DNA of 64,000 nt from Hyphomonadaceae bacterium BRH_c29 (GCA_000961695.1 LADW01000032.1:141240-205239), one strand, 5' to 3'; positions 8,923 to 18,628 are shown, counted from the first letter of the stretch. Numbers and translations are program-made. The notes: generated by a model not told the origin, from the letters alone.

Positions 8923-9795
8923 ATGAATATCAAGCTCCTGCCGCTCTTTGCGGCGACCGCACTCTTGTTTGCAGCCTGCACGAAAGCGGCCCCGGCTGGC
9001 CCGGTGCAGATTTTCCCTGATACCGAAGCGCCGGATCATCGTAACCACGCCTATTCAATGACTGAAAATCCGGATGGTACGATCCGTATCTACACGCAAG
9101 AGCGTGATGATGAAGCTCTTCTCTACGAGATGCATCGCACCGGAAAATCCTGGTCCGAGCCAACCCGTATGAATCTTCCAACCCGAAAGCTGTTGAAAGG
9201 CGCAAGCTTCAGCCGCGAGGACGGGTCGCTCTATTTCGCAACAGACGCCGAAATGCCACCACCTTTCAAAGGCAAGGATCTCAATATCTGGCGCGTGGAG
9301 TGGGATGGATCGGCCTGGGGCGAAGCAGCCCCCATTGAAGGCGACATCAATACCGGCGCCAACGAAACCATCGCATCCGTGGCGGCTGACGGTACGATGA
9401 TATATGTCTCAAACCGCCCGGAAATGGATGGGTTTGGCTATGGCCTTGGCGAAGCGCATCGCGACGAAACGGGCGCCTGGAAGGTGACAAAGTTCCTAAC
9501 AGATCTCAACGACATGCGGACCGATGACCATGTCGTCGTCACGGCTGACGGAAACCGGATGTTCTTCTACTCTCATCGCTCACCGAAAGTCGGAGCGACT
9601 GACATCTGGACAAGCACACGCCAGGAAGATGGCACCTGGAGCGCTCCTGTGAATCCCGGGCCGCCTTTGAATTCCGAGGACAGCGAGTTCGGTCCGGGTC
9701 TCTCCGGCGACGGCCAGACCCTGTTTTTCTCCCGCGATGGTGTCTTGATGCAGATTGGTCTGGATGAAGTCCTGAAGAGCCCACAGCTACAGTAA
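8923..9795 (+). CDS. PD40 beta-propeller lipoprotein
   Basis: Two ATGs stand in tandem (8920 and 8923); GAGGA at 8914-8918 is better spaced for 8923. The product has a signal peptide with lipobox LFAAC (Cys at about residue 18) and a body of TolB/WD40-like PD40 repeats, for example GASFSREDGSLYFATD, ASVAADGTMIYVSNRP, VVTADGNRMFFYSHR and GPGLSGDGQTLFFSRDG. Such proteins are usually binding or sensory scaffolds at the envelope. No enzymatic motif is evident. It follows the XRE-type gene directly. Confidence 0.8.
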   Translation: MNIKLLPLFAATALLFAACTKAAPAGPVQIFPDTEAPDHRNHAYSMTENPDGTIRIYTQERDDEALLYEMHRTGKSWSEPTRMNLPTRKLLKGASFSREDGSLYFATDAEMPPPFKGKDLNIWRVEWDGSAWGEAAPIEGDINTGANETIASVAADGTMIYVSNRPEMDGFGYGLGEAHRDETGAWKVTKFLTDLNDMRTDDHVVVTADGNRMFFYSHRSPKVGATDIWTSTRQEDGTWSAPVNPGPPLNSEDSEFGPGLSGDGQTLFFSRDGVLMQIGLDEVLKSPQLQ

Positions 9796-10092
9796 ATGCG
9801 AACCGACAGAAAATCTGCAGTCCGGAAGGAGCAGAGAGCCTGCTCCGATCATTTCTGCTCGCTTCTCAACGGCTGTTGCAGGATGCGGATCGCAAGATTT
9901 TCTGAGTCCTGCAGCCATTTCTTCGAGGCTTCGTGGGCGTCACAAAAACTTAATCAAACCGTTTCGCAACCGTAAAGCTGCGCTGCCATAAGCCGCCACG
10001 GTAGCACGAGCACTCCAAGGGGATTCTGGGATTCGTGCAGGCCTCAAACGTTAGACACAGCGGCTCCATTGGGGGTCTTAGAGGGAAGTTTC
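9796..10092. promoter_or_regulatory. Leader of the ElpS-like gene, with a hairpin and a weak PhoB-box candidate
   Basis: No gene is seen here. A hairpin at 9828-9846 (arms GGAGCA and TGCTCC, 7-base loop) may end the upstream unit, though the T-run is poor. At 9937-9954 the sequence GCGTCAC-AAAA-ACTTAAT has the 7-4-7 layout of a PhoB box but only a partial match, mainly in the first half. The Caulobacter counterpart ElpS is made under phosphate starvation, which is why I looked. GAGGGAAG precedes the ATG at 10093. Confidence 0.35.
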
Positions 10093-12987
10093 ATGAAAAT
10101 CCGTAACACACTGAAGCTGGCGACGATGGCAAGCCTTGCCATCCTGACGCTTGCAGCATGCTCGGACACGACCATTGCGTCGCCCGGCGCGCCTTCGACG
10201 CCGGTCAGCCCTCCGCCGCCACCCCCACCGCCGCCGCCGGCTTCGGCCACGATCGACCTGGTTCCGACTGCTGGTTGCCCGACCGGCACGGCTGAAACCA
10301 CGTTTGCAGCAGTTGCCGCTGACGGCTTTTCCGATGTCCTTGTTTGTGCGCTCGGTAGCGCCTCGGGCTCGACCATCGTCACCACGGACCTGACAATTCC
10401 AGCCAATACGACCGTCGCGATCCGCGGCCCGGTCTTTATCGGTTCGGACAACAAGAACGGTGCCGGCACACCGGTTACACTGACAGTTGGTGAAGGTGTT
10501 CGCTTCTTTGGCGCTTCCTCCGGCGGAACAGCCACCGCAACCGACGACTACATGGTCATCGCCCGCGGTTCCAAAATTGAGGCTGTCGGCACGGCTTCCA
10601 ATCCGATCCGCTTCACGTCGCGCGCCAAACTCAACGACGAAGAAACCGGTTCGTCCATCACCGGTACTACCACCACAGCTCAGTGGGGCGGTCTGGTGCT
10701 CAACGGTTTTGCGCCAATCAACGCCTGCGCCGACGCAACGGCCACTGGTGGTACGGCTGCCTGTGAAAAGTCTGGCGAAGGTTCTTCCGGTCTTTTCGGG
10801 GGCGATCAGGCCGATGACAATTCCGGTACGCTTCGTTACGTGTCGGTCGAGTACGCGGGGTCGCGTCTGACCACGGAAGATGAACTGAACGGCATTGCGT
10901 TCCAGGGCGTCGGATCGGGCACCACTGTCGATCACATCCAGGTTCACAATAACCTCGATGACTCGGTCGAATGGTTTGGCGGCACGGTTAACGTGAAGTA
11001 CTTTGTTTCCACCGGCGCCGGCGATGACAATATCGACTGGACTGATGGCTGGACGGGCAAGTTGCAGTTCGCTGTGATCCGTTCGACCAACCCGTCTTCT
11101 TCTGACCCGCGCGGTATCGAAGCCGACAACCTCAACAACGCCAACGGTGCCACGCCGTTCTCCGATCCGAGCATCTCGAACGTGACACTGGTCGGCACCA
11201 CCGGTAACCAGCAGGCTGTCTTGCTGCGCCGCGGCACGAAGGGGCGCGTGGTAAACCTCATCGCCACTGGCTTTGAGTCGGGTCTCGACATTGACGACAC
11301 CCAAACGGATACGAACCTCAATGATGGCTCTCTCGAGATCGAGAGCTGGTTTCTCGACAACCCTGAGAACTTCACTCAGGATGCCTCGTTCGTTCCTTCG
11401 TTCCCGGCCAGCGCAAATGTCCGCACCGGAAACAACTCGCTTGTGGATAATTTCTTCCCCGGCCAGCAAGAACTGAACGTGCCGGTTTCGACGGTTCTGT
11501 CCGGCGATGCCTTCTTCACCGCAACTGACTACATCGGCGCCTTCTCGGCCACGGAAACGGTTGCCAGCAACTGGGCAACCTTTGCGCAGTCAGGTACCCT
11601 GTTCCCTGAAGCAGAAGCCAACTGCCCGACCGGCACGACCCAGAACGGCACGTTGACCGGCAAGAAGCTGTGCGTGATCTCGGGAAGCGCGATCACAAGC
11701 AACCTTCGCCTGATCAATGGCGATCAGCTTATTTACGAGCTGAGCGGCCCGGTATTTGTCGGTGTGGACCGTGGTCCGGATCCGGCGGCTCCGCTCGCAG
11801 GGTCCGCCAGCGCAACGCTGACGGTCGATGCTGGTGTGACAGTGGTTGGTGCAGGCAATAGCGACTATCTCGTCATTACTCGCGGTTCGAAACTCCTTTC
11901 GAACGGCACGGCGGATCGCCCGGTCGTGTTCACCGCGAAGGGCAAGATCGATGGCACGGCGACCCTTGACCAGGATACCAAAGGTATCTGGGGTGGCGTG
12001 ATCCTGAACGGCCGCGCTCCGATCAACGCCTGTGCTGATGCAACCGCGACAGGCGGCACTGTCGATTGCGAAAAGTCTGGCGAAGGTTCGTCGGGTCTGT
12101 TCGGTGGTGCATCTGCCGACGATGACTCCGGCCAGATCTTCTACACTCGCGTCGAATATGCAGGCGTCCGCCTGACGACCGAAGACGAACTGAACGGCAT
12201 TGCGTTCCAAGGCGTCGGTTCGGGTACGGAAGTCGAGTACGTGCAGGTCTACAATAACCTGGATGACTGCTACGAGTGGTTCGGCGGTACGGTCAACGTG
12301 AAGCACATGATTGCGCTAGGCTGCGGCGATGACCAGTTTGACTGGACCGACGGCTGGCAGGGGTCGCTGCAGTATGGCATCGCCTACGGCCCGGTATCTT
12401 CTGCGACTGGTGGTATCTCGTCTGACCCGAACGGTCTGGAAGGTGACAACCTGAACAACGCGAACGACGCGCTCCCGCGCTCGACACCGAAGTTCTCGAA
12501 CCTCACCATCATTTCCGGTGGTGATCCGAACGACCAGATCGGTGCGAAGCTCCGTCGCGGCATGGCGGGTACCGTTGCAAACATGATCGTGATCGGTTGG
12601 CATGAATGGGGTCTGGACGTCGATGATACCGTCACGATCAACAACGCAAACAGCGGTGTACTGAACCTGCAATCTATCTTCCTGTCCGGGAATGCAGCCG
12701 ACTTTGCGGCGGATGCAACAGAGCCGACGATGTTTACCAGCCCGACTGAGCAGGCTGCACAGAACATCGTGTCGTCTGCCACGAACTCGATGAACGGTTT
12801 TGCCTTCCGCGCGGGCCGTCCAGGTGTTGTTCCTGGTGCCAGCGAGAATGCCGTTTCGGTGTTCGATGTGACCGGCATCGGCAATCTTGAGCCGACGACC
12901 TACATTGGCGCCGTCAAAGACGCCAATGACAAATGGTACCTTGGCTGGTCGGTCGACCAAGCCGGAAACCTCACCAGCGCAAACTAG
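10093..12987 (+). CDS. Large duplicated surface lipoprotein, ElpS-like
   Basis: 964 residues. The ATG at 10093 gives a signal peptide with lipobox LAAC (Cys23), then a Ser/Pro linker with ten prolines (residues 40-49). The rest is two homologous halves. Each begins near a CPTGT motif and carries the block APINACADATATGG, SGEGSSGLFGG, RLTTEDELNGIAFQGVGSGT and EWFGGTVNVK, offset by exactly 435 codons. The Gly/Asn/Asp-rich pattern suggests a right-handed beta-helix. Position next to a TonB receptor and a complete type II secretion operon matches the Caulobacter elpS locus, where the lipoprotein is exposed and then released in a secretion-dependent way. Homology to ElpS is from memory of that locus and not from an alignment. 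Confidence 0.8.
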   Translation: MKIRNTLKLATMASLAILTLAACSDTTIASPGAPSTPVSPPPPPPPPPPASATIDLVPTAGCPTGTAETTFAAVAADGFSDVLVCALGSASGSTIVTTDLTIPANTTVAIRGPVFIGSDNKNGAGTPVTLTVGEGVRFFGASSGGTATATDDYMVIARGSKIEAVGTASNPIRFTSRAKLNDEETGSSITGTTTTAQWGGLVLNGFAPINACADATATGGTAACEKSGEGSSGLFGGDQADDNSGTLRYVSVEYAGSRLTTEDELNGIAFQGVGSGTTVDHIQVHNNLDDSVEWFGGTVNVKYFVSTGAGDDNIDWTDGWTGKLQFAVIRSTNPSSSDPRGIEADNLNNANGATPFSDPSISNVTLVGTTGNQQAVLLRRGTKGRVVNLIATGFESGLDIDDTQTDTNLNDGSLEIESWFLDNPENFTQDASFVPSFPASANVRTGNNSLVDNFFPGQQELNVPVSTVLSGDAFFTATDYIGAFSATETVASNWATFAQSGTLFPEAEANCPTGTTQNGTLTGKKLCVISGSAITSNLRLINGDQLIYELSGPVFVGVDRGPDPAAPLAGSASATLTVDAGVTVVGAGNSDYLVITRGSKLLSNGTADRPVVFTAKGKIDGTATLDQDTKGIWGGVILNGRAPINACADATATGGTVDCEKSGEGSSGLFGGASADDDSGQIFYTRVEYAGVRLTTEDELNGIAFQGVGSGTEVEYVQVYNNLDDCYEWFGGTVNVKHMIALGCGDDQFDWTDGWQGSLQYGIAYGPVSSATGGISSDPNGLEGDNLNNANDALPRSTPKFSNLTIISGGDPNDQIGAKLRRGMAGTVANMIVIGWHEWGLDVDDTVTINNANSGVLNLQSIFLSGNAADFAADATEPTMFTSPTEQAAQNIVSSATNSMNGFAFRAGRPGVVPGASENAVSVFDVTGIGNLEPTTYIGAVKDANDKWYLGWSVDQAGNLTSAN
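10276..12984 (+). repeat. Tandem internal duplication of the ElpS-like gene
   Basis: Copy 1 spans about 10276-11578 and copy 2 about 11623-12984. The best conserved blocks start at 10711 and 12016, 1305 bases (435 codons) apart. Third positions differ widely while the protein blocks are nearly identical, so the duplication is old and under selection. Copy 2 has extra cysteines (DDCYEW, LGCGDD) where copy 1 has Ser and Ala. Confidence 0.85.
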
Positions 12988-12998
12988 TATTCGCGCCG

Positions 12999-13043
12999 GC
13001 AAAATGGTGGAGCAGCGCGTATCGGCTGCTCCACCTCTTTTGC
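12999..13043 (+). terminator. Strong hairpin between the ElpS-like gene and the TonB receptor
   Basis: Arms GGTGGAGCAGC (13006-13016) and GCTGCTCCACC (13025-13035) pair perfectly around an 8-base loop. Outer GCAAAA and TTTTGC extend the stem past a small internal bulge and supply a T-run. It looks like an intrinsic terminator or attenuator that lets only part of the transcription reach the receptor and secretion genes. Confidence 0.8.
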
Positions 13044-13098
13044 ATTCACAGCCCCATTTTTGTGCGACTGCCTCGGCCTCGCAATCAGGAAAACCAAG

Positions 13099-15771
13099 AT
13101 GAAACGTTTCATGTCCGCCCGCTCCGTCCTGCTGACGAGCGCATGTCTGGCGTGGATATCACCCGCGCTTGCCCAGGATGCCACAGTCGCCGACCCGGCT
13201 AACACCATCGAAGAACAGTCCGCCCCGGTTACCGTCGATGAAACTGAAGCGCGCCAACAAACGGTGGTCGTACGCGGTCAGTTCATTCCGGATGAAAAGC
13301 GCAACTCATCGGAAGTTGCTGCTCTCATCGATGAGGGCGATTTTAATCTGCAGGGCGACGGTGATGCCGCTGCCGCGCTGGCCCGTGTGGCTGGTATCGC
13401 CACAGCAGAAGACGAATTTATCTACGTTCGCGGTCTCAATGAACGCTATTCAACGGCGTTGCTGAACGGCTCGCCACTGCCTAGCCCTGCGCCGTTGCGG
13501 CGCGTTGTCCCTCTCAATTTGTTTCCGACATCGACGCTGAAAAGCGTTCTTGTTCAGAAGACGTACTCACCGAATTTGCCGGGTGAGTTCGGCGGCGGTA
13601 CGGTGGACCTGCGTACGAAAACGATTCCAGATGAGGCATTCCTGACCGTTGGCGCAAGCGCTGCGGTCGATGTTCAGACTACGTTCAAAAATGGTCTTCT
13701 CTATGACGGCGGCGATACTGACTGGCTTGGTATCGATGATGGTTCTCGAGATCGGCCGTCGATTGCCAATGGTTTGACCCGTGAATTCGGTCAGCAGTTG
13801 ACGGACAATTCTTCCTTGGTTGTGATGCAACGTGGCGAAGTCGCCCCAAACCTCGGGGCTGATATTTCCGGCGGTACTCGCGTTGATGTGAACGAAAATC
13901 TTTCGGTCGGTTTCACCGCTTCAGCTGGCTATTCAAATAGCTGGCAGACCAAGCAGGGTGAGCGCAGCTTCGCATCCATCAACTCAGGCACCGGTCGGCT
14001 GGAGCCAAACCAGAAGTTCACGCGCGATTCGACGCAGAATACGGTCGGTCTCAACGGCCTTGCGACGCTTGGCTTCGATCTGTTCGACAATCACGAGATC
14101 AAGTTTACAGGTTTGATTACGCGTTCATCCGAAAAGGAAGCGCGCATTATCAGCACCGGCCTTGACGGCTACACGCAGGAAGGCACGCGCCTTCGTAATG
14201 ACTATCTGGACTGGATCGAGCAGCAATTGTGGTCGACCCAGGTTCAGGGTGAGCACTTCTTTCCTGGCTTGCATGATTTGAAGGTCGAGTGGCGCGGTTC
14301 CTATTCCGAAGCGCTTCGCGATGCGCCCTATATGTTGTCCAATATCTATCGTATCGCCAATGATGGCAGCCTGTCACTGTCGAACAGCCCCGATGCCAAC
14401 CGCCTTCAGTTCAGCCGTATCGATGACGACACGACCGATTTCGGCATCGACTTCTCTTTGCCGCTTGACCGTAGCGGGGATTGCTTCCTCTTCTGTGAGA
14501 CGAAGCTGATAGCCGGCTATGCCTATACCGAAAACGACAGAAAAGCCACGTCCATCATCTATGACATCAATGGTGTGGGCGGCGTCCCGGGTCCGAACGG
14601 TGTCGGCACCAACCGGCTCGATTACATTTATGCTTACCTGTTCCAGCCGGGCGGAGTTGGATCTGTGTCGGAAATCAAGAGCGACGGCTTCCCGCAGCTC
14701 TACCTTGCAACGCTTGAGGTGGACGCCGGCTATGTCGGGATTGACACGCAGGTGACGCCATTCATCCGCGCTGCCATTGGCGCCCGTTTCGAGGATGCCA
14801 TAGAAGCCATCGATACCCAGACGATCGGTATGGATCTCGCCGATAACTATACTGATGCCTGGATCGACGAGCAGAACTGGTTCCCTGCTGTGACGATTAC
14901 CTGGAACCCGCTCGATGAAATCCAGGTGCGGGGCGGTTACTCAGAAACCATCACACGTCCACAGTTCCGGGAACTGGCTCCGGCCGTTTTCAACAATGCT
15001 GAGACCGATGTGACCTTCTTTGGTAACCCCTACCTGCAGAATGCATCGATCAAGAACTATGACCTGCGGGCGGAATACTATTTTGCGCGTGATCAGTTCG
15101 CGACGTTGGGTCTTTTCTACAAGGACATCACAAATCCGATCGAGGAAATCCTGGTCCCTGCGGAATCGGTGCAGACGAGCTTCCTCAACGCGCCATCGGC
15201 CGAACTTTACGGCTTCGAGGTTGAATACGAGCAGGTCCTGCCGATGATCGAGTGGACCGGCATGTCCTTCTTCCAGGACCGCGACCTGCAGATCAAGGCG
15301 AACTACACCTGGTCTGACTCTTCGGTGAGTGCGGATGGAGATGTGGTTATCAACGTCGGCACCAACCTGAATCCCGTTCGCGGCACCACACCAGCCGCTG
15401 GCCGGATCCAGGATGGCCGCCGTTTGCAAGGTCAGTCCGAGCACCTGTTTAACCTTCAGATCGGCCTTCTCAACGAGAGCGCCAAGTCGGAATACAACCT
15501 GCTCGTGAATTACGTTTCGGAAAGGATCCGCTCAGGCGAAATCCTCGCACGGAACATCCCAGCATTCCTCGAACAGCCGCCAATGACCGTAGACTTTGTG
15601 TGGAACAAAGGCTTGAATATCGGGGATGCAGACTACGAATTCTCGCTGAACATCCAGAACCTGTTCGGTGAAAGCTATGAAGCCTATCAGGAGTACGGCC
15701 CTGACAAGGTTTATGTGGACACCTACAAGCAGGATACTGTGTTCAGCATTGGTCTGAAACGGAGGTTCTGA
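13099..15771 (+). CDS. TonB-dependent outer membrane receptor of the type II secretion locus
   Basis: 890 residues. I chose the ATG at 13099, 8 bases after CAGGA, which starts a clean signal peptide ending ALAQ; the longer frame to 13060 does not. After an Ala/Glu-rich spacer comes a plug domain (about residues 75-190: VVVRGQFIP, YVRGLNERYSTALLNG, EFGGGTVDLRTK) and then a 22-strand-type barrel ending in the terminal aromatic GLKRRF. It follows the ElpS-like gene and ends 55 bases before gspC, with no terminator between. It probably imports whatever the secreted or surface proteins release. The ligand is unknown. Confidence 0.88.
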   Translation: MKRFMSARSVLLTSACLAWISPALAQDATVADPANTIEEQSAPVTVDETEARQQTVVVRGQFIPDEKRNSSEVAALIDEGDFNLQGDGDAAAALARVAGIATAEDEFIYVRGLNERYSTALLNGSPLPSPAPLRRVVPLNLFPTSTLKSVLVQKTYSPNLPGEFGGGTVDLRTKTIPDEAFLTVGASAAVDVQTTFKNGLLYDGGDTDWLGIDDGSRDRPSIANGLTREFGQQLTDNSSLVVMQRGEVAPNLGADISGGTRVDVNENLSVGFTASAGYSNSWQTKQGERSFASINSGTGRLEPNQKFTRDSTQNTVGLNGLATLGFDLFDNHEIKFTGLITRSSEKEARIISTGLDGYTQEGTRLRNDYLDWIEQQLWSTQVQGEHFFPGLHDLKVEWRGSYSEALRDAPYMLSNIYRIANDGSLSLSNSPDANRLQFSRIDDDTTDFGIDFSLPLDRSGDCFLFCETKLIAGYAYTENDRKATSIIYDINGVGGVPGPNGVGTNRLDYIYAYLFQPGGVGSVSEIKSDGFPQLYLATLEVDAGYVGIDTQVTPFIRAAIGARFEDAIEAIDTQTIGMDLADNYTDAWIDEQNWFPAVTITWNPLDEIQVRGGYSETITRPQFRELAPAVFNNAETDVTFFGNPYLQNASIKNYDLRAEYYFARDQFATLGLFYKDITNPIEEILVPAESVQTSFLNAPSAELYGFEVEYEQVLPMIEWTGMSFFQDRDLQIKANYTWSDSSVSADGDVVINVGTNLNPVRGTTPAAGRIQDGRRLQGQSEHLFNLQIGLLNESAKSEYNLLVNYVSERIRSGEILARNIPAFLEQPPMTVDFVWNKGLNIGDADYEFSLNIQNLFGESYEAYQEYGPDKVYVDTYKQDTVFSIGLKRRF

Positions 15772-15826
15772 TCATTTGACTGGATCCAGATCCAGCACAG
15801 GAAATGGAGGGTCCGCGGCGGAGAAT

Positions 15827-16672
15827 ATGCGCCGCGGGCTCGTCCGTTTTGCCGGCCCTGCGATTGTGGTGGCGGAAGTCGCCCTCGTGGCTGGCCTGGC
15901 CGTGCTTGTGGCAAAAATCGGATGGCTCGTGATCGAGCCTGGTGGCGCAGTCTCGCGTCCGCTGCCGTTCGTGCAAAGCCCGCGCGTTGCGGCGGACCAG
16001 TCGCGCCGTGCATTGACCGGTGATCAGACGCTGCTGGTGACGACAAATCCGTTTGCCCCGGTCGCGGAAACTGTGGCCGATTTGCCGGAAGCTCCGGAAA
16101 CAAAGCTCAATCTTGTGCTGAAAGGTGTCCGCGCGTCTGCGAATGGCACAGGTGTTGCGATGATTGTGATGCCGAACAACAGGCTGAGCACTTTTGCACC
16201 AGGCGAGACGATCCTTGATGGGGTGGTGCTCGACCGCATCTATGGAGATCGCGTGACGCTTCGCAAGGATGGTCGGGTAGAGGCTTTGCTGATGGCCAGT
16301 GGCGCAGACCGGCTATCCGTCCTGTCTTCGCCTGGAGACGTGGCCCCAAAGACATCGGCCGGGCCGGGCGCCAGCGATACGCTGATCAGTACCACGGCGA
16401 CGGACTTTCTCACCAATCTGGTCATCAATCCGGTTCATCGTGGCCAGGATTTCATAGGATACGAGATCGGCAATCGCGGCGATGCGGACCTGCTTGAGCG
16501 GTCCGGCCTGCAATCCGGTGACATCATTGTCGCCGTAGATGGTATATCCGTTGGATCGAGCAGTCCTGGCGAACTCGCCATGAAGCTTTCTTCATTAAAA
16601 AAAGTTCGTTTGAGGATCGATCGCGACGGACGCCAGATCGACCAGACATTCACGCTGCCGGAGAATCCGTAG
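15827..16672 (+). CDS. gspC: Type II secretion inner-membrane protein GspC
   Basis: 281 residues from the ATG at 15827, which has CGGAG 5 bases upstream; a TTG at 15776 in the same frame is the alternative. There is one N-terminal membrane segment (about residues 10-35), a homology region near residues 75-150 (LNLVLKGVRASANG, GETILDGVVLDRIYGDRV), and a C-terminal PDZ domain (GYEIGNRGDADLLERSGLQS, then GDIIVAVDG). GspC couples the inner-membrane platform to the GspD secretin N0 domain. First gene of the gspCDEFGHIJKLMN run. Confidence 0.9.
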   Translation: MRRGLVRFAGPAIVVAEVALVAGLAVLVAKIGWLVIEPGGAVSRPLPFVQSPRVAADQSRRALTGDQTLLVTTNPFAPVAETVADLPEAPETKLNLVLKGVRASANGTGVAMIVMPNNRLSTFAPGETILDGVVLDRIYGDRVTLRKDGRVEALLMASGADRLSVLSSPGDVAPKTSAGPGASDTLISTTATDFLTNLVINPVHRGQDFIGYEIGNRGDADLLERSGLQSGDIIVAVDGISVGSSSPGELAMKLSSLKKVRLRIDRDGRQIDQTFTLPENP

Positions 16673-16675
16673 CTC

Positions 16676-18628
16676 ATGAAATTCAAATCCATCATTTCCG
16701 CGGCCATTCTTGGCTCTACCGCGCCAAGCGCTTTCGCGCTTGCCGGCGAGAGTAGTCCCGAGCCATCGCGGCACATCATGAATTTCGACGATGTCGAACT
16801 GTCTGCCCTGATCGCGGATGTGTCTACGGTAACGGGGTACACGTTCATCGTGCACCCGGATGCCCGTACGAAGCGAGTGACCGTGTCCTCCTCGACACCG
16901 CTGACCAAGGAGCAGGTCTTTGACGTCTTCCTTTCGGCCTTGCGCGTCCATGGCTTTACGGCGGTACCGGCCGGTAAATCGACCTACCGGATCGTGCCGG
17001 AACGGCAGGCTGTCTCTGAGGCGGGTATGGCGTCAGGTGGCGCAAACGCCTTCACGACGGAAATCTTCGCGCTCAAGCACTCCTCGGCTCGGGATGTGGC
17101 GGCTGCGATCAAGCCGTTGATCGCGCAAGAAGGGCAAATCGTTCCAAACAATGCGTCGAACACGCTGGTGATCGTCGACTATGCCTCGAACCTGCCGCGC
17201 CTGCGCGCCATGCTCAAGCAACTCGACAGCGATCCGTCCATCACCCAGACAATCAGTCTGAAGAACATACCGGCTCGCGAAATGGCTGGCATATTGACCA
17301 GCTTGTCCGTTCCTCCGGGGGAGAATGCTTATGCGGTAAACTTCCAGGCGGTTTCTTCCGACACGGGCAACGCCGTCGTGCTGCAGGGTGACGAGGCGCT
17401 GGTGCGGCGTGCGATCGACGTCAGCCGGGAACTGGATTCGCATGACCGTACGGATGACACACTGCGTGTTATTCCGCTGAACAATGCAAATGCTGTCGAT
17501 CTCGTTCCGGTATTGCAGCAGATGGCCATCGCGATGGATGTGCGCCGGGCAGCTGGTGGTGAGAACCTGACCACGACGACGATTGCTCATCACGAGCCAA
17601 CCAATTCTCTGGTCATCAGTGCCCCACCAGAAACGCTGAGCGCTTTGGAGCGGATCATTACCGATCTTGATCGCAGGCGCGCCCAGGTTCTGGTTGAGGC
17701 CATTATTGTCGAAATGTCGGACGACACCGCACGCGAGCTCGGACTCCAGTTCCTTGTCTCTGGCAGCAATGACTCGACCGTACCGTTCGTTTCGACGAAT
17801 TATTCCCGATCTGCGCCGAGCATGCTGGCGCTGGCTGGTGCGCTGAGTTCTGATACGCCGTTCAACAACGGCACGACCGATACAAACCCGTTTGCAGAAG
17901 CCGCGATCAATTCACTTCTTGGCCTGTCTGGCCTCAGTGTCGGTGTCGGTGGGCAGAACGGTGACACGTTGTTCGGTGCGATCCTGACTGCGGTCGAAAA
18001 TGATACCCAGTCACGGATTCTCTCCAAGCCGTTCAACATGACGCTCGATAATGGCACCTCGTCTCTTCTTGTTGGGCAGGAAGTGCCGGTTGCGACCGGT
18101 GAGGTTCTTGGCAATTCCAACACCAATCCGTTCCGCACGGTGGAGCGCAAGAAAATTGGTGTTGGTCTCGACGTGACGCCGCGCATTTCCAATGACGGCA
18201 CCATCCGTATGGATATCACGCAGGAAGTGTCGAATATTGCCCAGTCGATTGCGACTGGCACGTCGACAGACCTCATATTCAATACCCGGACGATCAGTAC
18301 CAGCGTTATCGCTGACGATGGAGAGATTGTTGTGCTTGGCGGTCTCGTCCAGCAAACCGAAACCAAGACGAGCGAGAAAGTGCCGCTTTTGGGCGACATT
18401 CCGGTCGCAGGCCGGCTGTTCCGTTCGGAAGGCAAGGGGATGGGGCGAACCAACCTCATGGTCTTCATCCGTCCGACCATCGTGCGTGATCGCGATGATG
18501 CCCGTAAGGCGACAACGCGATCCTATCGCTATTTGCGTGCGCAGGAACTCTGGGATGGCGAAGAAGACAGTGGCAAATCGCTCGACAACTTTGTCAATCA
18601 AGTGCTTGGGAGTCCGCCGCCGCAATGA
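16676..18628 (+). CDS. gspD: Type II secretion secretin GspD
   Basis: 650 residues with a signal peptide ending about AFALAG. The N0 domain (HIMNFDDVELSALIADV) is followed by N1-N3 domains carrying the ring-building motif pattern (FALKHSSARDVAAAIKPLI, PLNNANAVDLVPVLQQM). The C-terminal secretin domain has LLVGQEVPV, VGLDVTPRISNDGTI, and the family end VPLLGDIPVAGRLFRS with NLMVFIRPTIV. It forms the outer-membrane channel. A pilotin would be needed to place it; see the lipoprotein gene at 26445. The stop overlaps the gspE start. Confidence 0.95.
   Translation: MKFKSIISAAILGSTAPSAFALAGESSPEPSRHIMNFDDVELSALIADVSTVTGYTFIVHPDARTKRVTVSSSTPLTKEQVFDVFLSALRVHGFTAVPAGKSTYRIVPERQAVSEAGMASGGANAFTTEIFALKHSSARDVAAAIKPLIAQEGQIVPNNASNTLVIVDYASNLPRLRAMLKQLDSDPSITQTISLKNIPAREMAGILTSLSVPPGENAYAVNFQAVSSDTGNAVVLQGDEALVRRAIDVSRELDSHDRTDDTLRVIPLNNANAVDLVPVLQQMAIAMDVRRAAGGENLTTTTIAHHEPTNSLVISAPPETLSALERIITDLDRRRAQVLVEAIIVEMSDDTARELGLQFLVSGSNDSTVPFVSTNYSRSAPSMLALAGALSSDTPFNNGTTDTNPFAEAAINSLLGLSGLSVGVGGQNGDTLFGAILTAVENDTQSRILSKPFNMTLDNGTSSLLVGQEVPVATGEVLGNSNTNPFRTVERKKIGVGLDVTPRISNDGTIRMDITQEVSNIAQSIATGTSTDLIFNTRTISTSVIADDGEIVVLGGLVQQTETKTSEKVPLLGDIPVAGRLFRSEGKGMGRTNLMVFIRPTIVRDRDDARKATTRSYRYLRAQELWDGEEDSGKSLDNFVNQVLGSPPPQ

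Noticed and set aside
10078..11469. Long minus-strand frame opposite the ElpS-like gene
   Set aside because: A GC-driven shadow frame, rich in Arg, Gly and Val; the plus-strand gene has a lipobox and a conserved duplication.
12999..13043. Mobile-element inverted repeat
   Set aside because: A single hairpin with a T-run in an intergenic gap; no transposase or target duplication is nearby, so a terminator/attenuator explains it better.
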